Shown in pieces: positions 28,725-37,536 of a DNA stretch of 64,000 nucleotides. The DNA comes from Campylobacter lari (lineage in GTDB: Bacteria; Campylobacterota; Campylobacteria; Campylobacterales; Campylobacteraceae): the NCBI RefSeq assembly GCF_004357905.1, contig NZ_SMTT01000005.1, positions 62,001 through 126,000 of the forward strand, read 5' to 3'. Each line of letters starts with the position of its first letter. Positions within the stretch are counted from its first letter, which is position 1. The notes under the pieces are model-generated. The model was not told the DNA's origin. It saw only the letters and a list, made by a program, of their open reading frames with translations, and made no database searches. Made by a program: the position numbers and the translations under genes.

Positions 28725-28733
28725 GGATAAATC

Positions 28734-29219
28734 ATGCAAAAAGAACCTATGAGTAAATATGGCTATGAGAAATTAGAAAAAGAATTAGAACATTTAAAGA
28801 AAGTTGAACGCCCAAAAGTAGTAGAAGAAATAGACATAGCAAGAAGTCATGGAGATTTAAAAGAAAATGCAGAATATCACGCAGCTAGAGAAAAACAAGC
28901 TTTTATAGAAGGAAAGATAGCTGAACTTGGGGATTTGATCTCAAGAGCGCAAATCATCGATCCATCTTCTTATGAGCATGATAGTGTGAAATTTGGCTCA
29001 ACTGTTGTTGTAGAGGATTTAGAAAGTGAAAAACAAAGCACTTATACTTTGGTAGGGGTAAATGAGGGAAATTTAGAAAAAGGTTATATTTCCATTAGCT
29101 CGCCTATTGCTAAAGCAATGCTTGGTAAAAAAGAAGGGGATGATTTTAAAGTGCGTTTGCCAAAAGGTGAGAGTGAATTTGAAATCATTTCTATAGAATA
29201 CAAAGCTTTGGAATTTTAA
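28734..29219 (+). CDS. greA: Transcription elongation factor GreA
   Basis: GreA reaches into the RNA polymerase secondary channel and helps cleave backtracked RNA. The 161-residue protein has an N-terminal coiled coil whose tip carries acidic residues ([21 protein letters not shown]), and a C-terminal FKBP-like domain ([18 protein letters not shown]). Length matches the family. The ATG at 28734 follows an AAGGATAAATC ribosome region. The gene lies between lpxB and the metallophosphatase gene in the same order as in C. jejuni. Confidence 0.97.
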   Translation: MQKEPMSKYGYEKLEKELEHLKKVERPKVVEEIDIARSHGDLKENAEYHAAREKQAFIEGKIAELGDLISRAQIIDPSSYEHDSVKFGSTVVVEDLESEKQSTYTLVGVNEGNLEKGYISISSPIAKAMLGKKEGDDFKVRLPKGESEFEIISIEYKALEF

Positions 29220-29222
29220 TTT

Positions 29223-29951
29223 TTGCAAAAAATAACTATAAAAGAAAATGCTATTTTCATCGCTGATGCGCATGAAAATGAGAATAGGCGTGGTTTTTGG
29301 GATTTTTTACAAGCCTTAAAAGATAAAAAAATTCAAACTCCACAGCTTTTTTTAATGGGTGATATTTTTGATCTTTTAATTTATGAAGTAAAAGCCACGC
29401 ATGATTTTGCAAAAGCTTATATAGACTTACTTGAAGAACTTGCGTATGAAATTGAAATCATTTATTTAGAAGGTAATCATGATTTTAATTTAGCTAAATT
29501 TTTTAAAAATGTTAAGGTTTTTAGCATAAAACAGCAACCTTTGCTTTGTAAATTCCAAGATAAAACCTTAGTAAAATTAGCCCATGGAGATATTTTTTTA
29601 AAACCTTTTTTGCAATTTTGCTTAAAAAGTTTAAGAAATCATTATTTGCTACTTTTTTTAAATTTTTTAAATATTATTAGTAAAGAAAAAATTACTCAAA
29701 AAATTCTAAAAAATCAAAACAAAAAACAACTTATTAGAAAAATTCCTCACTTTGCTACTTTAGCAAAAGAGCGTTTAAAACACTATAATATAGGTTTTAT
29801 AATAGAAGGTCATTATCATCAAGATGTGTTTTTAGAATACGAAAATATAAAATATTTAAATTTAGCTACTTTTGCATACAAGGAAAGTTTTTTTGTAGTA
29901 AAATATGAGCCAGAAATCAGATTTCACAAAATAGAACTTAAGGAGGCATAA
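29223..29951 (+). CDS. Metallophosphoesterase, probable UDP-2,3-diacylglucosamine pyrophosphatase (LpxH-like)
   Basis: The 242-residue protein belongs to the calcineurin-like metallophosphoesterases. Metal-binding blocks are IADAHENENR near residue 13, LMGDIFDLL near 40, LEGNHDFNL near 80, LAHGDIF near 121 and EGHYHQD near 195. One member in lipid A synthesis (LpxH) removes UMP to give lipid X, and the position next to lpxB fits that role. The start is a TTG at 29223, 3 bases after the greA stop; no ATG is better. The stop overlaps the cheV ATG by one base. Confidence 0.8.
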   Translation: MQKITIKENAIFIADAHENENRRGFWDFLQALKDKKIQTPQLFLMGDIFDLLIYEVKATHDFAKAYIDLLEELAYEIEIIYLEGNHDFNLAKFFKNVKVFSIKQQPLLCKFQDKTLVKLAHGDIFLKPFLQFCLKSLRNHYLLLFLNFLNIISKEKITQKILKNQNKKQLIRKIPHFATLAKERLKHYNIGFIIEGHYHQDVFLEYENIKYLNLATFAYKESFFVVKYEPEIRFHKIELKEA

Positions 29952-30904
29952 TGTTTGATGAGAATGTCGTTAAAACAGGTTCAAATGAAATGGAACTTGT
30001 TGATTTTCGCATCTTTAAGCAAGGCCACGATAAAGTCTATGAGGGAATTTATGGTGTAAATGTTTCTAAGGTTAGAGAAATCATTAAAATTCCTTTTTTG
30101 ACTGAAATTCCAGGAGTGCCTGAATATGTAGAAGGTATTTTTGATCTTCGTGGCGTGGTGATTCCTGTAATCAACCTAGCAAAATGGATGCAAATTCAAG
30201 AACCAGAAATGACAAATATAAAACCTAGAGTTATCATTACTGAATTTAGTAATGTTTTAATCGGTTTTATTGTCCATGAGGCGAAAAGAATTCGTAGAAT
30301 TAACTGGAAAAATATTGAGCCAGCTACTTTTGCAACAAGTGCGGGTAGTTTAGATAAGGGTAAAATTACTGGTGTAACTAAGATCGAAGGAGATGAGGTT
30401 TTACTTATCCTAGATTTAGAAAGTATAGTGCAAGAACTTGGAATTTATACCCCGCAAACTGATATTGACGATGATAAAATTCAAAAAATCGAAGGTATGG
30501 CTTTAGCACTTGATGATAGTTCAACTGCAAGAAAACTTGTTAAAGATTTACTAAATAAAATTGGTCTTAAAGTAATTGAAGCTAAAGATGGTGTTGAAGG
30601 TTTACATAAACTAGAAGAGCTTTATAGTACTTATGGCAGTGATTTAAATAAACATTTAAAAATTATTGTAAGTGATGTTGAAATGCCACAAATGGATGGA
30701 TTCCATTTTGCAGCAAAAGTTAGAGATGATGAGAGATTTAAAAATATTCCTATCGTATTTAACTCTTCTTTATCAAATGAATTTATGAGTGATAAAGGTG
30801 TTAAAGAAGCAGGTGGAGATGGGTATTTAGTTAAATTTAATGCAAGTGATTTCTTTGCTGAAATTTCTCGTATCATAGCAAAACATGAAAAAGGTGAGGA
30901 GTAA
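29951..30904 (+). CDS. cheV: Chemotaxis coupling protein CheV (CheW-REC)
   Basis: CheV links chemoreceptors to CheA and can be tuned by phosphorylation. The 317-residue protein has an N-terminal CheW-like domain (about 15-170, with FLTEIPGVPEYVEGIFDLRG). A C-terminal receiver domain (about 185-312) has acidic pocket residues in ALDDSST and the phospho-acceptor aspartate in VSDVEMPQMDG. It starts a three-gene chemotaxis run (cheV-cheA-cheW), with cheA 2 bases downstream. Confidence 0.97.
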   Translation: MFDENVVKTGSNEMELVDFRIFKQGHDKVYEGIYGVNVSKVREIIKIPFLTEIPGVPEYVEGIFDLRGVVIPVINLAKWMQIQEPEMTNIKPRVIITEFSNVLIGFIVHEAKRIRRINWKNIEPATFATSAGSLDKGKITGVTKIEGDEVLLILDLESIVQELGIYTPQTDIDDDKIQKIEGMALALDDSSTARKLVKDLLNKIGLKVIEAKDGVEGLHKLEELYSTYGSDLNKHLKIIVSDVEMPQMDGFHFAAKVRDDERFKNIPIVFNSSLSNEFMSDKGVKEAGGDGYLVKFNASDFFAEISRIIAKHEKGEE

Positions 30905-30906
30905 AA

Positions 30907-33213
30907 ATGGAAGATATTCAAGAAATACTTGAGGATTTTTTAGTTGAAGCCTTTGAATTAGTCGAGCAAATTGATCATGATTTGGTTGAATTAGAAGCAA
31001 ATCCTGAAGATTTAGAACTATTAAATAGAATTTTCCGCGTTGCGCATACTGTTAAAGGATCATCAAGCTTTTTAAATTTTGATGTTTTAACAAAACTTAC
31101 TCATCATATGGAAGATGTTTTAAATAAAGCAAGACATAATGAGCTTAAAATTACTCCTGAAGTAATGGATGTAGTTTTAGAATCTATTGATATGATGAAA
31201 ACTTTATTAAATTCTATTAGAGATAATGGAAATGATACAGCAATCGGACTTGATATAGCTCCAATTTGTGCAAGATTAACCGCAATTTCAGAAGGAGAAA
31301 GTTTAGAATCAATTACTCCGGCTAAGGCTGAAGAGCCAAAAGAAGAAGTTAAAGAAGAGCCAAAAGCTGAAGAACCTGAAGTTGATGTAAATAAACTTAG
31401 TGATGATGAAGTTGAAGCTGAAATTGAAAGACTTTTAAAAGTAAGAAAAGCTGAAGATCAAGCAAGACGCGCTGAAAAGAAAAAAACTCAAGAAACAACT
31501 CCAACCCCAAGTAAACCAGCTCCACAAGCACAAAATGCAGCAGCTGAGAAAAAGGTCCCTGCAGCAGGTGGTGGAAGCAGCGGTGCAAATATGGATCAAA
31601 CAATTAGGGTTGAAGTTAAAAGACTTGATCATTTAATGAACTTAATTGGCGAGCTTGTATTAGGTAAAAACCGCTTGTTAAAAATTTATGATGATGTTGA
31701 AGAAAGATATGATGGAGAAAAATTCTTAGAAGAATTAAATCAAGTTGTTTCTCAACTTAGCATTGTCACTACAGATATTCAACTTGCGGTTATGAAAACA
31801 AGAATGCAACCTATTGCGAAAGTATTTAATAAATTCCCAAGAGTTGTGCGTGATTTAGGCCGTGAACTTGGTAAACAAATGGAGCTTGAAATTTCAGGGG
31901 AAGAAACTGAACTTGATAAGTCTATTGTAGAAGAAATTGGCGATCCTATTATGCATATGATTAGAAATTCTTGTGATCATGGTATAGAAGATCCAGCAAC
32001 GCGTATAGCTAATGGTAAACCAGAAAAAGGAACGGTTAATCTTAAAGCATATAATGAAGGAAATCATATCGTTGTTGAAATTGCCGATGATGGTAAAGGT
32101 TTAGATGCTGATGTGTTAAAATCAAAAGCAATAGAGAAAAACTTAATCACAGAGCGTGAAGCTGATCAAATGAGTGATAAAGAAGCATTTGCATTGATTT
32201 TCAAACCAGGTTTTTCAACCGCTGCAAAAATCACCAATGTTTCAGGGCGTGGTGTTGGAATGGATGTTGTTAAAACTAATATTGAAAAATTAAATGGTGT
32301 GATTGAAATTGATAGTGAGCTTGGAAAAGGCACTGTGATGAAGCTTAAAATTCCACTTACTTTGGCGATTATTCAATCTTTACTTGTGGGAACTCAAGAA
32401 GAATTTTATGCTATTCCACTTGCAAGTGTTCTTGAAACAGTTAGAGTGCCAATTGATGATATTTATACCATTGAAGGTAAAAATGTACTTCGCTTAAGAG
32501 ATGAGGTTTTATCTTTAGTAAGACTTTCAGATGTATTTGGCGTAAAACAAGTGCTTGAAAATACTGATCAAACTTATGTAGTTGTTATAGGTGTGGCAGA
32601 AAGTAAGCTTGGTATTATAGTAGATACTTTAGTAGGTCAAGAAGAAATTGTTATCAAGTCTATGGGTGAGTATTTGCAAAATATCCAAGGTATAGCAGGA
32701 GCAACTATCCGTGGTGATGGTAGAGTAACTTTGATTATCGATGTTGCTGCTATGATGGATATAGCTAAAGAAATTAAAGTTGATATTAAAGCACAAATTG
32801 AATCGCAATCTAAAAAAACAACTAAAGAAAAACCAAGTGATTATACAGTGCTTATAGTGGATGATTCTAAAATGGATAGAAATATCATGCAAAAATCATT
32901 AGAGCCACTAGGTGTAAGTATTATAGAAGCAACTAATGGTGTTGAAGCATTAAATACAATTAAATCAGGCGAGCATGATATTGATGCTGTGTTGATTGAT
33001 ATTGAAATGCCAAGAATGGATGGTTATACCTTAGCAGGTGAAATTAGAAAATATTCTAAATATAAAAACCTCCCACTTGTTGCAGTAACTTCAAGAACTA
33101 GTAAATCAGACCGCTTAAGAGGTGTGGAAGTAGGAATGACTGAGTATATTACTAAGCCTTACTCTCCAGAGTACTTAGAAAATGTAGTTAGAAAAAATTT
33201 AAAACTAGGATAA
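30907..33213 (+). CDS. cheA: Chemotaxis histidine kinase CheA with C-terminal receiver domain
   Basis: CheA autophosphorylates on receptor input and passes phosphate to response regulators that set flagellar switching. In the 768 residues, the phospho-accepting H47 lies in FRVAHTVKGSSSF of the HPt domain. A Lys/Glu/Pro-rich linker spans about 140-225, then come the dimerisation domain, HATPase blocks (MIRNSCDHGIEDP, ADDGKGLD, GRGVGMDV) and a CheW-like domain (about 500-630). A receiver domain follows (about 645-768) with phospho-acceptor D698 in IDIEMPRMDG. This CheA-REC fusion is normal for Campylobacter and Helicobacter. It may act as a phosphate sink. Confidence 0.97.
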   Translation: MEDIQEILEDFLVEAFELVEQIDHDLVELEANPEDLELLNRIFRVAHTVKGSSSFLNFDVLTKLTHHMEDVLNKARHNELKITPEVMDVVLESIDMMKTLLNSIRDNGNDTAIGLDIAPICARLTAISEGESLESITPAKAEEPKEEVKEEPKAEEPEVDVNKLSDDEVEAEIERLLKVRKAEDQARRAEKKKTQETTPTPSKPAPQAQNAAAEKKVPAAGGGSSGANMDQTIRVEVKRLDHLMNLIGELVLGKNRLLKIYDDVEERYDGEKFLEELNQVVSQLSIVTTDIQLAVMKTRMQPIAKVFNKFPRVVRDLGRELGKQMELEISGEETELDKSIVEEIGDPIMHMIRNSCDHGIEDPATRIANGKPEKGTVNLKAYNEGNHIVVEIADDGKGLDADVLKSKAIEKNLITEREADQMSDKEAFALIFKPGFSTAAKITNVSGRGVGMDVVKTNIEKLNGVIEIDSELGKGTVMKLKIPLTLAIIQSLLVGTQEEFYAIPLASVLETVRVPIDDIYTIEGKNVLRLRDEVLSLVRLSDVFGVKQVLENTDQTYVVVIGVAESKLGIIVDTLVGQEEIVIKSMGEYLQNIQGIAGATIRGDGRVTLIIDVAAMMDIAKEIKVDIKAQIESQSKKTTKEKPSDYTVLIVDDSKMDRNIMQKSLEPLGVSIIEATNGVEALNTIKSGEHDIDAVLIDIEMPRMDGYTLAGEIRKYSKYKNLPLVAVTSRTSKSDRLRGVEVGMTEYITKPYSPEYLENVVRKNLKLG

Positions 33214-33217
33214 GAAG

Positions 33218-33736
33218 ATGAATGATAAATTAAACCAGGTTTTGCAAAAACAACAAGCGCAAATTGCAGAACCTGATGTAGATAAAGAAGAGGATATTAT
33301 TCAGCTTGTTGGTTTTGTGGTAGGAGATGAGGAATACGCTATTCCAATTCTTAATATCCAAGAAATTATTAAACCTATAGAATATACTAGGGTTCCAAGT
33401 GTACCTGATTATGTTTTAGGTGTATTTAATATGAGGGGTAATGTTATGCCTTTGATTGATCTTGCTAAAAGATTTAATCAAGGTAGTTCTAAAATGACTC
33501 CTCAAACAAGATATATTGTTTTAAAAGGTATAGCAAATGGCAATCAAACTCCTGCAGGTAATGCAGGCTTTGTGATAGATAGATTAACAGAAGCTATTAA
33601 AATTCACAGAAGTAGGATTGATCCACCACCTGAAACTTTACTAAAAGAAAAAGGTATGATTTTTGGTATAGGCAAAAGAGAAGAAAATATCTTGACTATA
33701 TTAAAAGCTGAAGCTTTATTAAAGCGTGAGTTTTAA
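33218..33736 (+). CDS. cheW: Chemotaxis adaptor protein CheW
   Basis: CheW bridges receptors and CheA in the signalling array. The 172-residue protein is a single CheW domain with VVGDEEYAIPILNIQEIIKP and VPSVPDYVLGVFNMRGNVMPLIDL, the standard conserved blocks. A short N-terminal Gln-rich extension (about 25 residues) precedes the domain. It lies 4 bases after cheA and overlaps serB by one base, so serB and tal appear to be on the same transcript. Confidence 0.97.
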   Translation: MNDKLNQVLQKQQAQIAEPDVDKEEDIIQLVGFVVGDEEYAIPILNIQEIIKPIEYTRVPSVPDYVLGVFNMRGNVMPLIDLAKRFNQGSSKMTPQTRYIVLKGIANGNQTPAGNAGFVIDRLTEAIKIHRSRIDPPPETLLKEKGMIFGIGKREENILTILKAEALLKREF

Positions 33737-34362
33737 TGATAAAGCTTTGTGCCTTTGACTTTGATTCTACGCTAATGGATGGGGAAACTATCGATATTTT
33801 AGCGCAAGAATATAATGTTGGTGATGCTGTAAAAGCAATCACCAACAAAGCAATGAATGGTGAGCTTGATTTTTTTGAAAGTTTAAGTGCTAGAGTAGCT
33901 TTGCTTGAAGGTATGCCTATAGAGCAGGTAAAGAAATGCTGTGAAAATTTACCTTTGATGAATGGCGCTAAAGAATTATGTGAATATTTAAAAAGTAAGA
34001 ATATAAAAATAATCGTTTTTAGTGGTGGATTTCATGAAGGAATTGATTTAATACAAAATAAACTTCATTTTGATTTTGGTTTTGCTAACTTTTTACATAG
34101 TAAAAATGGTTTTTTAACAGGAAAAGTTGGCGGAGAAATTATGTTTAATAACTCAAAAGGTATTATACTACAAAGACTTAAGAAATTTTTAAATTTAAAA
34201 ACAGAAGAAATTATGTGTGTAGGCGATGGAGCTAATGATATTTCTATGTTTAAAGAATGTGGATTAAAAATAGCTTTTTGTGCCAAAGAAATTTTAAAAT
34301 CTCATGCAGATATTTGTATAGATAAGAAAGATTTAAAAGAAATAATAAAGGTAATACAATGA
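33736..34362 (+). CDS. serB: Phosphoserine phosphatase SerB
   Basis: SerB performs the last step of serine synthesis, removing phosphate from phosphoserine. The 208-residue HAD-family enzyme has the DxDxT nucleophile motif at D8 and D10 (FDFDSTLMDGET), motif II in VFSGGF, and motif IV in VGDGANDISMF. This is the short form lacking an N-terminal ACT domain. It overlaps cheW by one base and tal by 4 bases. serC lies about 16 kb further on. Confidence 0.95.
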   Translation: MIKLCAFDFDSTLMDGETIDILAQEYNVGDAVKAITNKAMNGELDFFESLSARVALLEGMPIEQVKKCCENLPLMNGAKELCEYLKSKNIKIIVFSGGFHEGIDLIQNKLHFDFGFANFLHSKNGFLTGKVGGEIMFNNSKGIILQRLKKFLNLKTEEIMCVGDGANDISMFKECGLKIAFCAKEILKSHADICIDKKDLKEIIKVIQ

Positions 34363-35330
34363 AAAAATTTTCACTATGGTGTGATTTTATAGAAAATGAA
34401 TTTTTAGATCATGAATTTTTAGATTTAATTTACTCAAAAACAATCAATGGTGCTACCTCAAATCCTGCTATTTTTAAAAATGCGATTTTAAACTCAGCTA
34501 TTTATAAAGAAAAAATCAAAAAATCAAATCTTAAAGATAAAAAAGCTTTATATGAGTATCTTGCGATAGAAGATATAGCTAAGGCTGCGGATAAATTAGC
34601 TATTAATTATTATGAAAATAATGATGGTTTTATTAGTATTGAAATTGATCCAAGATTGAAAGATAATACTAGCCTATCTTTGGCCGAAGCAAAAAGATTA
34701 TACATGCAAATTGCAAAAGAAAATGTGATGATGAAAATTCCTGCTACAGAAGCTTCTTATGAAGTAATGCAAGAATTAATGAAAAATGGTATTAATGTTA
34801 ACGCTACTTTGATTTTTGATTTTGAGCAAACTAAAAAATGCTTTGAAGCTTTAAATTTAGGTTTAAAAGAATTTAGAAAAAATAATACCACAGCTAAAAA
34901 AGAGCCTCGAGCAGTTATTAGTATTTTTGTAAGCCGTTTTGATAGATTATTAAATAATCAAGTTTTAGATAAAAATTATATAGGAATTCTTACCGCAACA
35001 AAGGCTTATAATTATATCATTAAACAAAATGAAACAAATATTAGAGCTTTATTTGCAAGTACAGGTGTTAAGGGTGATGATTTAGAAAAAGATTATTATA
35101 TTAAAGAATTACTCTATGATAAAGCTATTAATACTGCACCACTAGATGCTATTAAGGCTTTTAAAGGTAAGCAAATTATATTTAAAGAGCCTTTGAAAGA
35201 TGAATGTATAGAGAAAAAATTAAATGCAAATATTTCAAAAGATGCTTTAAGCAAAGCTTGCAAAGATTTGCTTGATGATGGTTTGGAGCAATTTTGCATA
35301 GCTTATGAAGATATTTTAAAATCTTTATAA
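34359..35330 (+). CDS. tal: Transaldolase
   Basis: Transaldolase moves a dihydroxyacetone unit between sugar phosphates in the non-oxidative pentose phosphate pathway. The 323-residue protein has TINGATSNPAIFK near residue 28 and the Schiff-base lysine K126 in VMMKIPATEA. FVSRFDRLLN and LFASTGVKGDD follow. It is of the type found in Epsilonproteobacteria. In C. jejuni, as I remember it, tal lies beside the carB-side gene; here it lies beside rplY, as expected if the block between them is inverted. Confidence 0.93.
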   Translation: MKKFSLWCDFIENEFLDHEFLDLIYSKTINGATSNPAIFKNAILNSAIYKEKIKKSNLKDKKALYEYLAIEDIAKAADKLAINYYENNDGFISIEIDPRLKDNTSLSLAEAKRLYMQIAKENVMMKIPATEASYEVMQELMKNGINVNATLIFDFEQTKKCFEALNLGLKEFRKNNTTAKKEPRAVISIFVSRFDRLLNNQVLDKNYIGILTATKAYNYIIKQNETNIRALFASTGVKGDDLEKDYYIKELLYDKAINTAPLDAIKAFKGKQIIFKEPLKDECIEKKLNANISKDALSKACKDLLDDGLEQFCIAYEDILKSL

Positions 35331-35341
35331 ACTTATTTGGC

Positions 35342-35347
35342 TATAAT
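35342..35347 (+). promoter_or_regulatory. -10 element of the rplY promoter
   Basis: A perfect TATAAT lies 30 bases upstream of the rplY ATG, after tal and before an AAAGGAAA ribosome site. It would start transcription of the long rplY-pth-lptG-like-lysA run. Confidence 0.6.
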
Positions 35348-35376
35348 TAGCGTTTATTTTTTTAGAAAGGAAACAG

Positions 35377-35913
35377 ATGTTAGAAGGTATCGTTAGAGAG
35401 AGTATCGGTAGAAAAGCTGCTAAAGCTTTAAAAAGAGATGGTTATCTAATCGCAAACATCTACGGAAAAGGATTAGAAAACATCAATGCTGCTTTTAAAG
35501 TAAATGAATTTATTAAAGAAGTACGCAAAAAAACTACTTTAGCTTTTGATGTAAAAGTAGCAGATAAAGTATTAAATGTTGTGGTAGTTGATTATCAAAA
35601 AGATCCTGTAACTGCAGAATTAAAACACGTAGATTTAAAAGTAGCACAAAAAGGTGTTATTTCTAAATATATGGTTCCTGTAAAGATCGTAGGAACAGCT
35701 ATGGGTCTTAAAAATAAAGGTGTTTTAATCCAATCAAAAAGAAGATTGAAAGTAAAATGTGCAGCTGAAAACTTACCAAATTATTTTGAATTAGATGTAA
35801 CTAAACTTGATGTTGGTGATGCACTTTTAATCCGCGATGTAGTTGTGCCTGAGGGTGTAACTATGGTTGATGCTGATAGAGTAGCTGTAGTTGGCGTAGA
35901 AAAAGCAAGATAA
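35377..35913 (+). CDS. rplY: 50S ribosomal protein L25/general stress protein Ctc
   Basis: L25 binds 5S rRNA in the large ribosomal subunit. The 178-residue protein is the longer CTC form: an N-terminal L25 domain ([27 protein letters not shown]) and a C-terminal TL5-like beta domain (about 95-178). It begins the block that is colinear with C. jejuni. The ATG follows AAAGGAAACAG. pth starts 1 base after the stop. Confidence 0.96.
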   Translation: MLEGIVRESIGRKAAKALKRDGYLIANIYGKGLENINAAFKVNEFIKEVRKKTTLAFDVKVADKVLNVVVVDYQKDPVTAELKHVDLKVAQKGVISKYMVPVKIVGTAMGLKNKGVLIQSKRRLKVKCAAENLPNYFELDVTKLDVGDALLIRDVVVPEGVTMVDADRVAVVGVEKAR

Positions 35914-35914
35914 A

Positions 35915-36454
35915 ATGACCTTAGTCGTAGGACTTGGTAATATAGGAGAACAATACGCCCAAACCCGTCACAATGTAGGGTTTATGCTAATTGACTTAAT
36001 TTTGAAAGATTTGCAAACAACAAAGCTTTCAAATCCCAAATTTAAAGGAGAGCTTTTTAAAGGCTCTTCTACTTTTTTTTTAAAACCTTCCACTTATATG
36101 AATTTATCAGGAGAAAGTGTAAAAGCTGTTAGTGAATATTATAAATGTGATAGAATCATTGTAATCCATGATGATATAGATTTAAATTTGGGTGCATTGA
36201 AATTTAAAATGGGTGGATCAAGCGGTGGACATAATGGGCTTAAAAGTATAGATAATCTTTGTGGCAATGCTTATGAGAGGGTACGCATAGGAGTAGGAAA
36301 AGGACAAGATGTAATTTCTCATGTTTTGGGAAAATTTAAACAAGAAGAACAAGAAAGCTTAACTAAGGTTTTAGAACATAGTAAAAAAGCCTTATTTGAG
36401 CTTTTAAATTCTGATATAGAAAAAATCGCTTCAAAATATTCTTTAAAAAGTTAA
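35915..36454 (+). CDS. pth: Peptidyl-tRNA hydrolase
   Basis: Pth cleaves peptidyl-tRNAs that fall off ribosomes and recycles the tRNA. The 179-residue protein shows the catalytic histidine in [14 protein letters not shown], asparagines in [12 protein letters not shown] and [12 protein letters not shown], and [11 protein letters not shown]. Length is slightly below that of E. coli (194), as usual for Campylobacter. It is directly after rplY, an arrangement widely conserved in bacteria. Confidence 0.97.
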   Translation: MTLVVGLGNIGEQYAQTRHNVGFMLIDLILKDLQTTKLSNPKFKGELFKGSSTFFLKPSTYMNLSGESVKAVSEYYKCDRIIVIHDDIDLNLGALKFKMGGSSGGHNGLKSIDNLCGNAYERVRIGVGKGQDVISHVLGKFKQEEQESLTKVLEHSKKALFELLNSDIEKIASKYSLKS

Positions 36455-36457
36455 ACG

Positions 36458-37519
36458 ATGAGTATATTTTTTCGCTATATTTCATCTTTGTATTTAAAAT
36501 CATTTTTTATTTTATTTTTTTCTTTGACTTTTTTCTTCGTAGCGATTGATTTTTTACTCAATTTCAATAGACTGCCAAAAAGTGCAAATTTAGAGCTTTT
36601 GTATATATTTTTCTTAACATGTTCAGCAGCTTCTTATATACTACCTTTAGCTATAGTCCTTGCTTTGGTTTTATGTATTTTTAATATGATACGCTCGAAT
36701 GAATTTGTTAGCTTGTATGCTTTGGGTTTAAGTAAAAATCAAGTGATTTTTTATCCTTTTTTATGGGCTATGTTTTTTTGTTGTGTTTATGTAGGACTTA
36801 ATTTTAGTGCCTTTGCTTATGCAGATGAATATAAAAGTAATATTCTCAAGCGTGGCGTTGTAGATAGAGAGGGTGGGGAAGTTTTGATTAAATATAATGA
36901 TAAATTTATTTATATACAAAAAACAAGTTCTCAAACTTTATATAATATAAAAATCTTTGATGTAAAAAATTTAGACATTCAAAGCACAATCCATGCAAAA
37001 ACTGCTAAATTTAATGGAGATTCTTGGGATTTAAATGATGCTAAAACTACTAATGTACCACAAAATTTGATTGTTTCAAAAGAGGGTTTAAGCGTAGAAG
37101 AATTTAAAAATATCAAAGGCTTAGAAGATTTTTCTCCAAAAATTTTAGAAAGAATTTCTTTGGTAGAGAGCAATCCTTCTTATTCTATTTTAGACGCGCT
37201 AGAAAGTATGGCAATTTTTGCAAAACAAAATATTTCTACTAATACACTTAGAACAAGTTTATATTCTTTAGTTCTTACACCATTTTTTGCACCATTTTTA
37301 ATGCTTATTGTGTATTATTATTTTCCTTTAACAGCAAGATTTTTTAATCTCGCACTTTTAGCTTTTGTGTTTTTTGTGTGCATACTTTTAGTTTGGGGTT
37401 TGTTGTTTTTATTAACAAGATTGAGTGAAAATGAAATTTTACTTCCAGAGCTTGGTATAATGCTACCAGTATTTATTTTAATAAGTATAGGAAGTTTTTA
37501 TTATTTTAAACACAAATAA
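36458..37519 (+). CDS. LptF/LptG-family permease (YjgP/YjgQ)
   Basis: LptF and LptG are inner-membrane parts of the LptB2FG extractor that moves lipopolysaccharide or lipooligosaccharide towards the outer membrane. The 353-residue protein has helices at about 12-35, 45-75, 93-115, 262-285, 290-318 and 325-350. A periplasmic beta-jellyroll lies between the third and fourth. FNMIRSNEFVSLYALGLSKNQ is the cytoplasmic coupling segment. Whether this is F or G cannot be told here. It starts 3 bases after pth and is followed by lysA. Confidence 0.88.
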   Translation: MSIFFRYISSLYLKSFFILFFSLTFFFVAIDFLLNFNRLPKSANLELLYIFFLTCSAASYILPLAIVLALVLCIFNMIRSNEFVSLYALGLSKNQVIFYPFLWAMFFCCVYVGLNFSAFAYADEYKSNILKRGVVDREGGEVLIKYNDKFIYIQKTSSQTLYNIKIFDVKNLDIQSTIHAKTAKFNGDSWDLNDAKTTNVPQNLIVSKEGLSVEEFKNIKGLEDFSPKILERISLVESNPSYSILDALESMAIFAKQNISTNTLRTSLYSLVLTPFFAPFLMLIVYYYFPLTARFFNLALLAFVFFVCILLVWGLLFLLTRLSENEILLPELGIMLPVFILISIGSFYYFKHK

Positions 37520-37536
37520 CTACAAGTGAGGTTTTT

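Noticed and set aside
31397..31632. Antisense frames opposite the CheA linker
   Set aside because: They arise from the repetitive Lys/Glu/Pro codons of the linker and have no support as genes.
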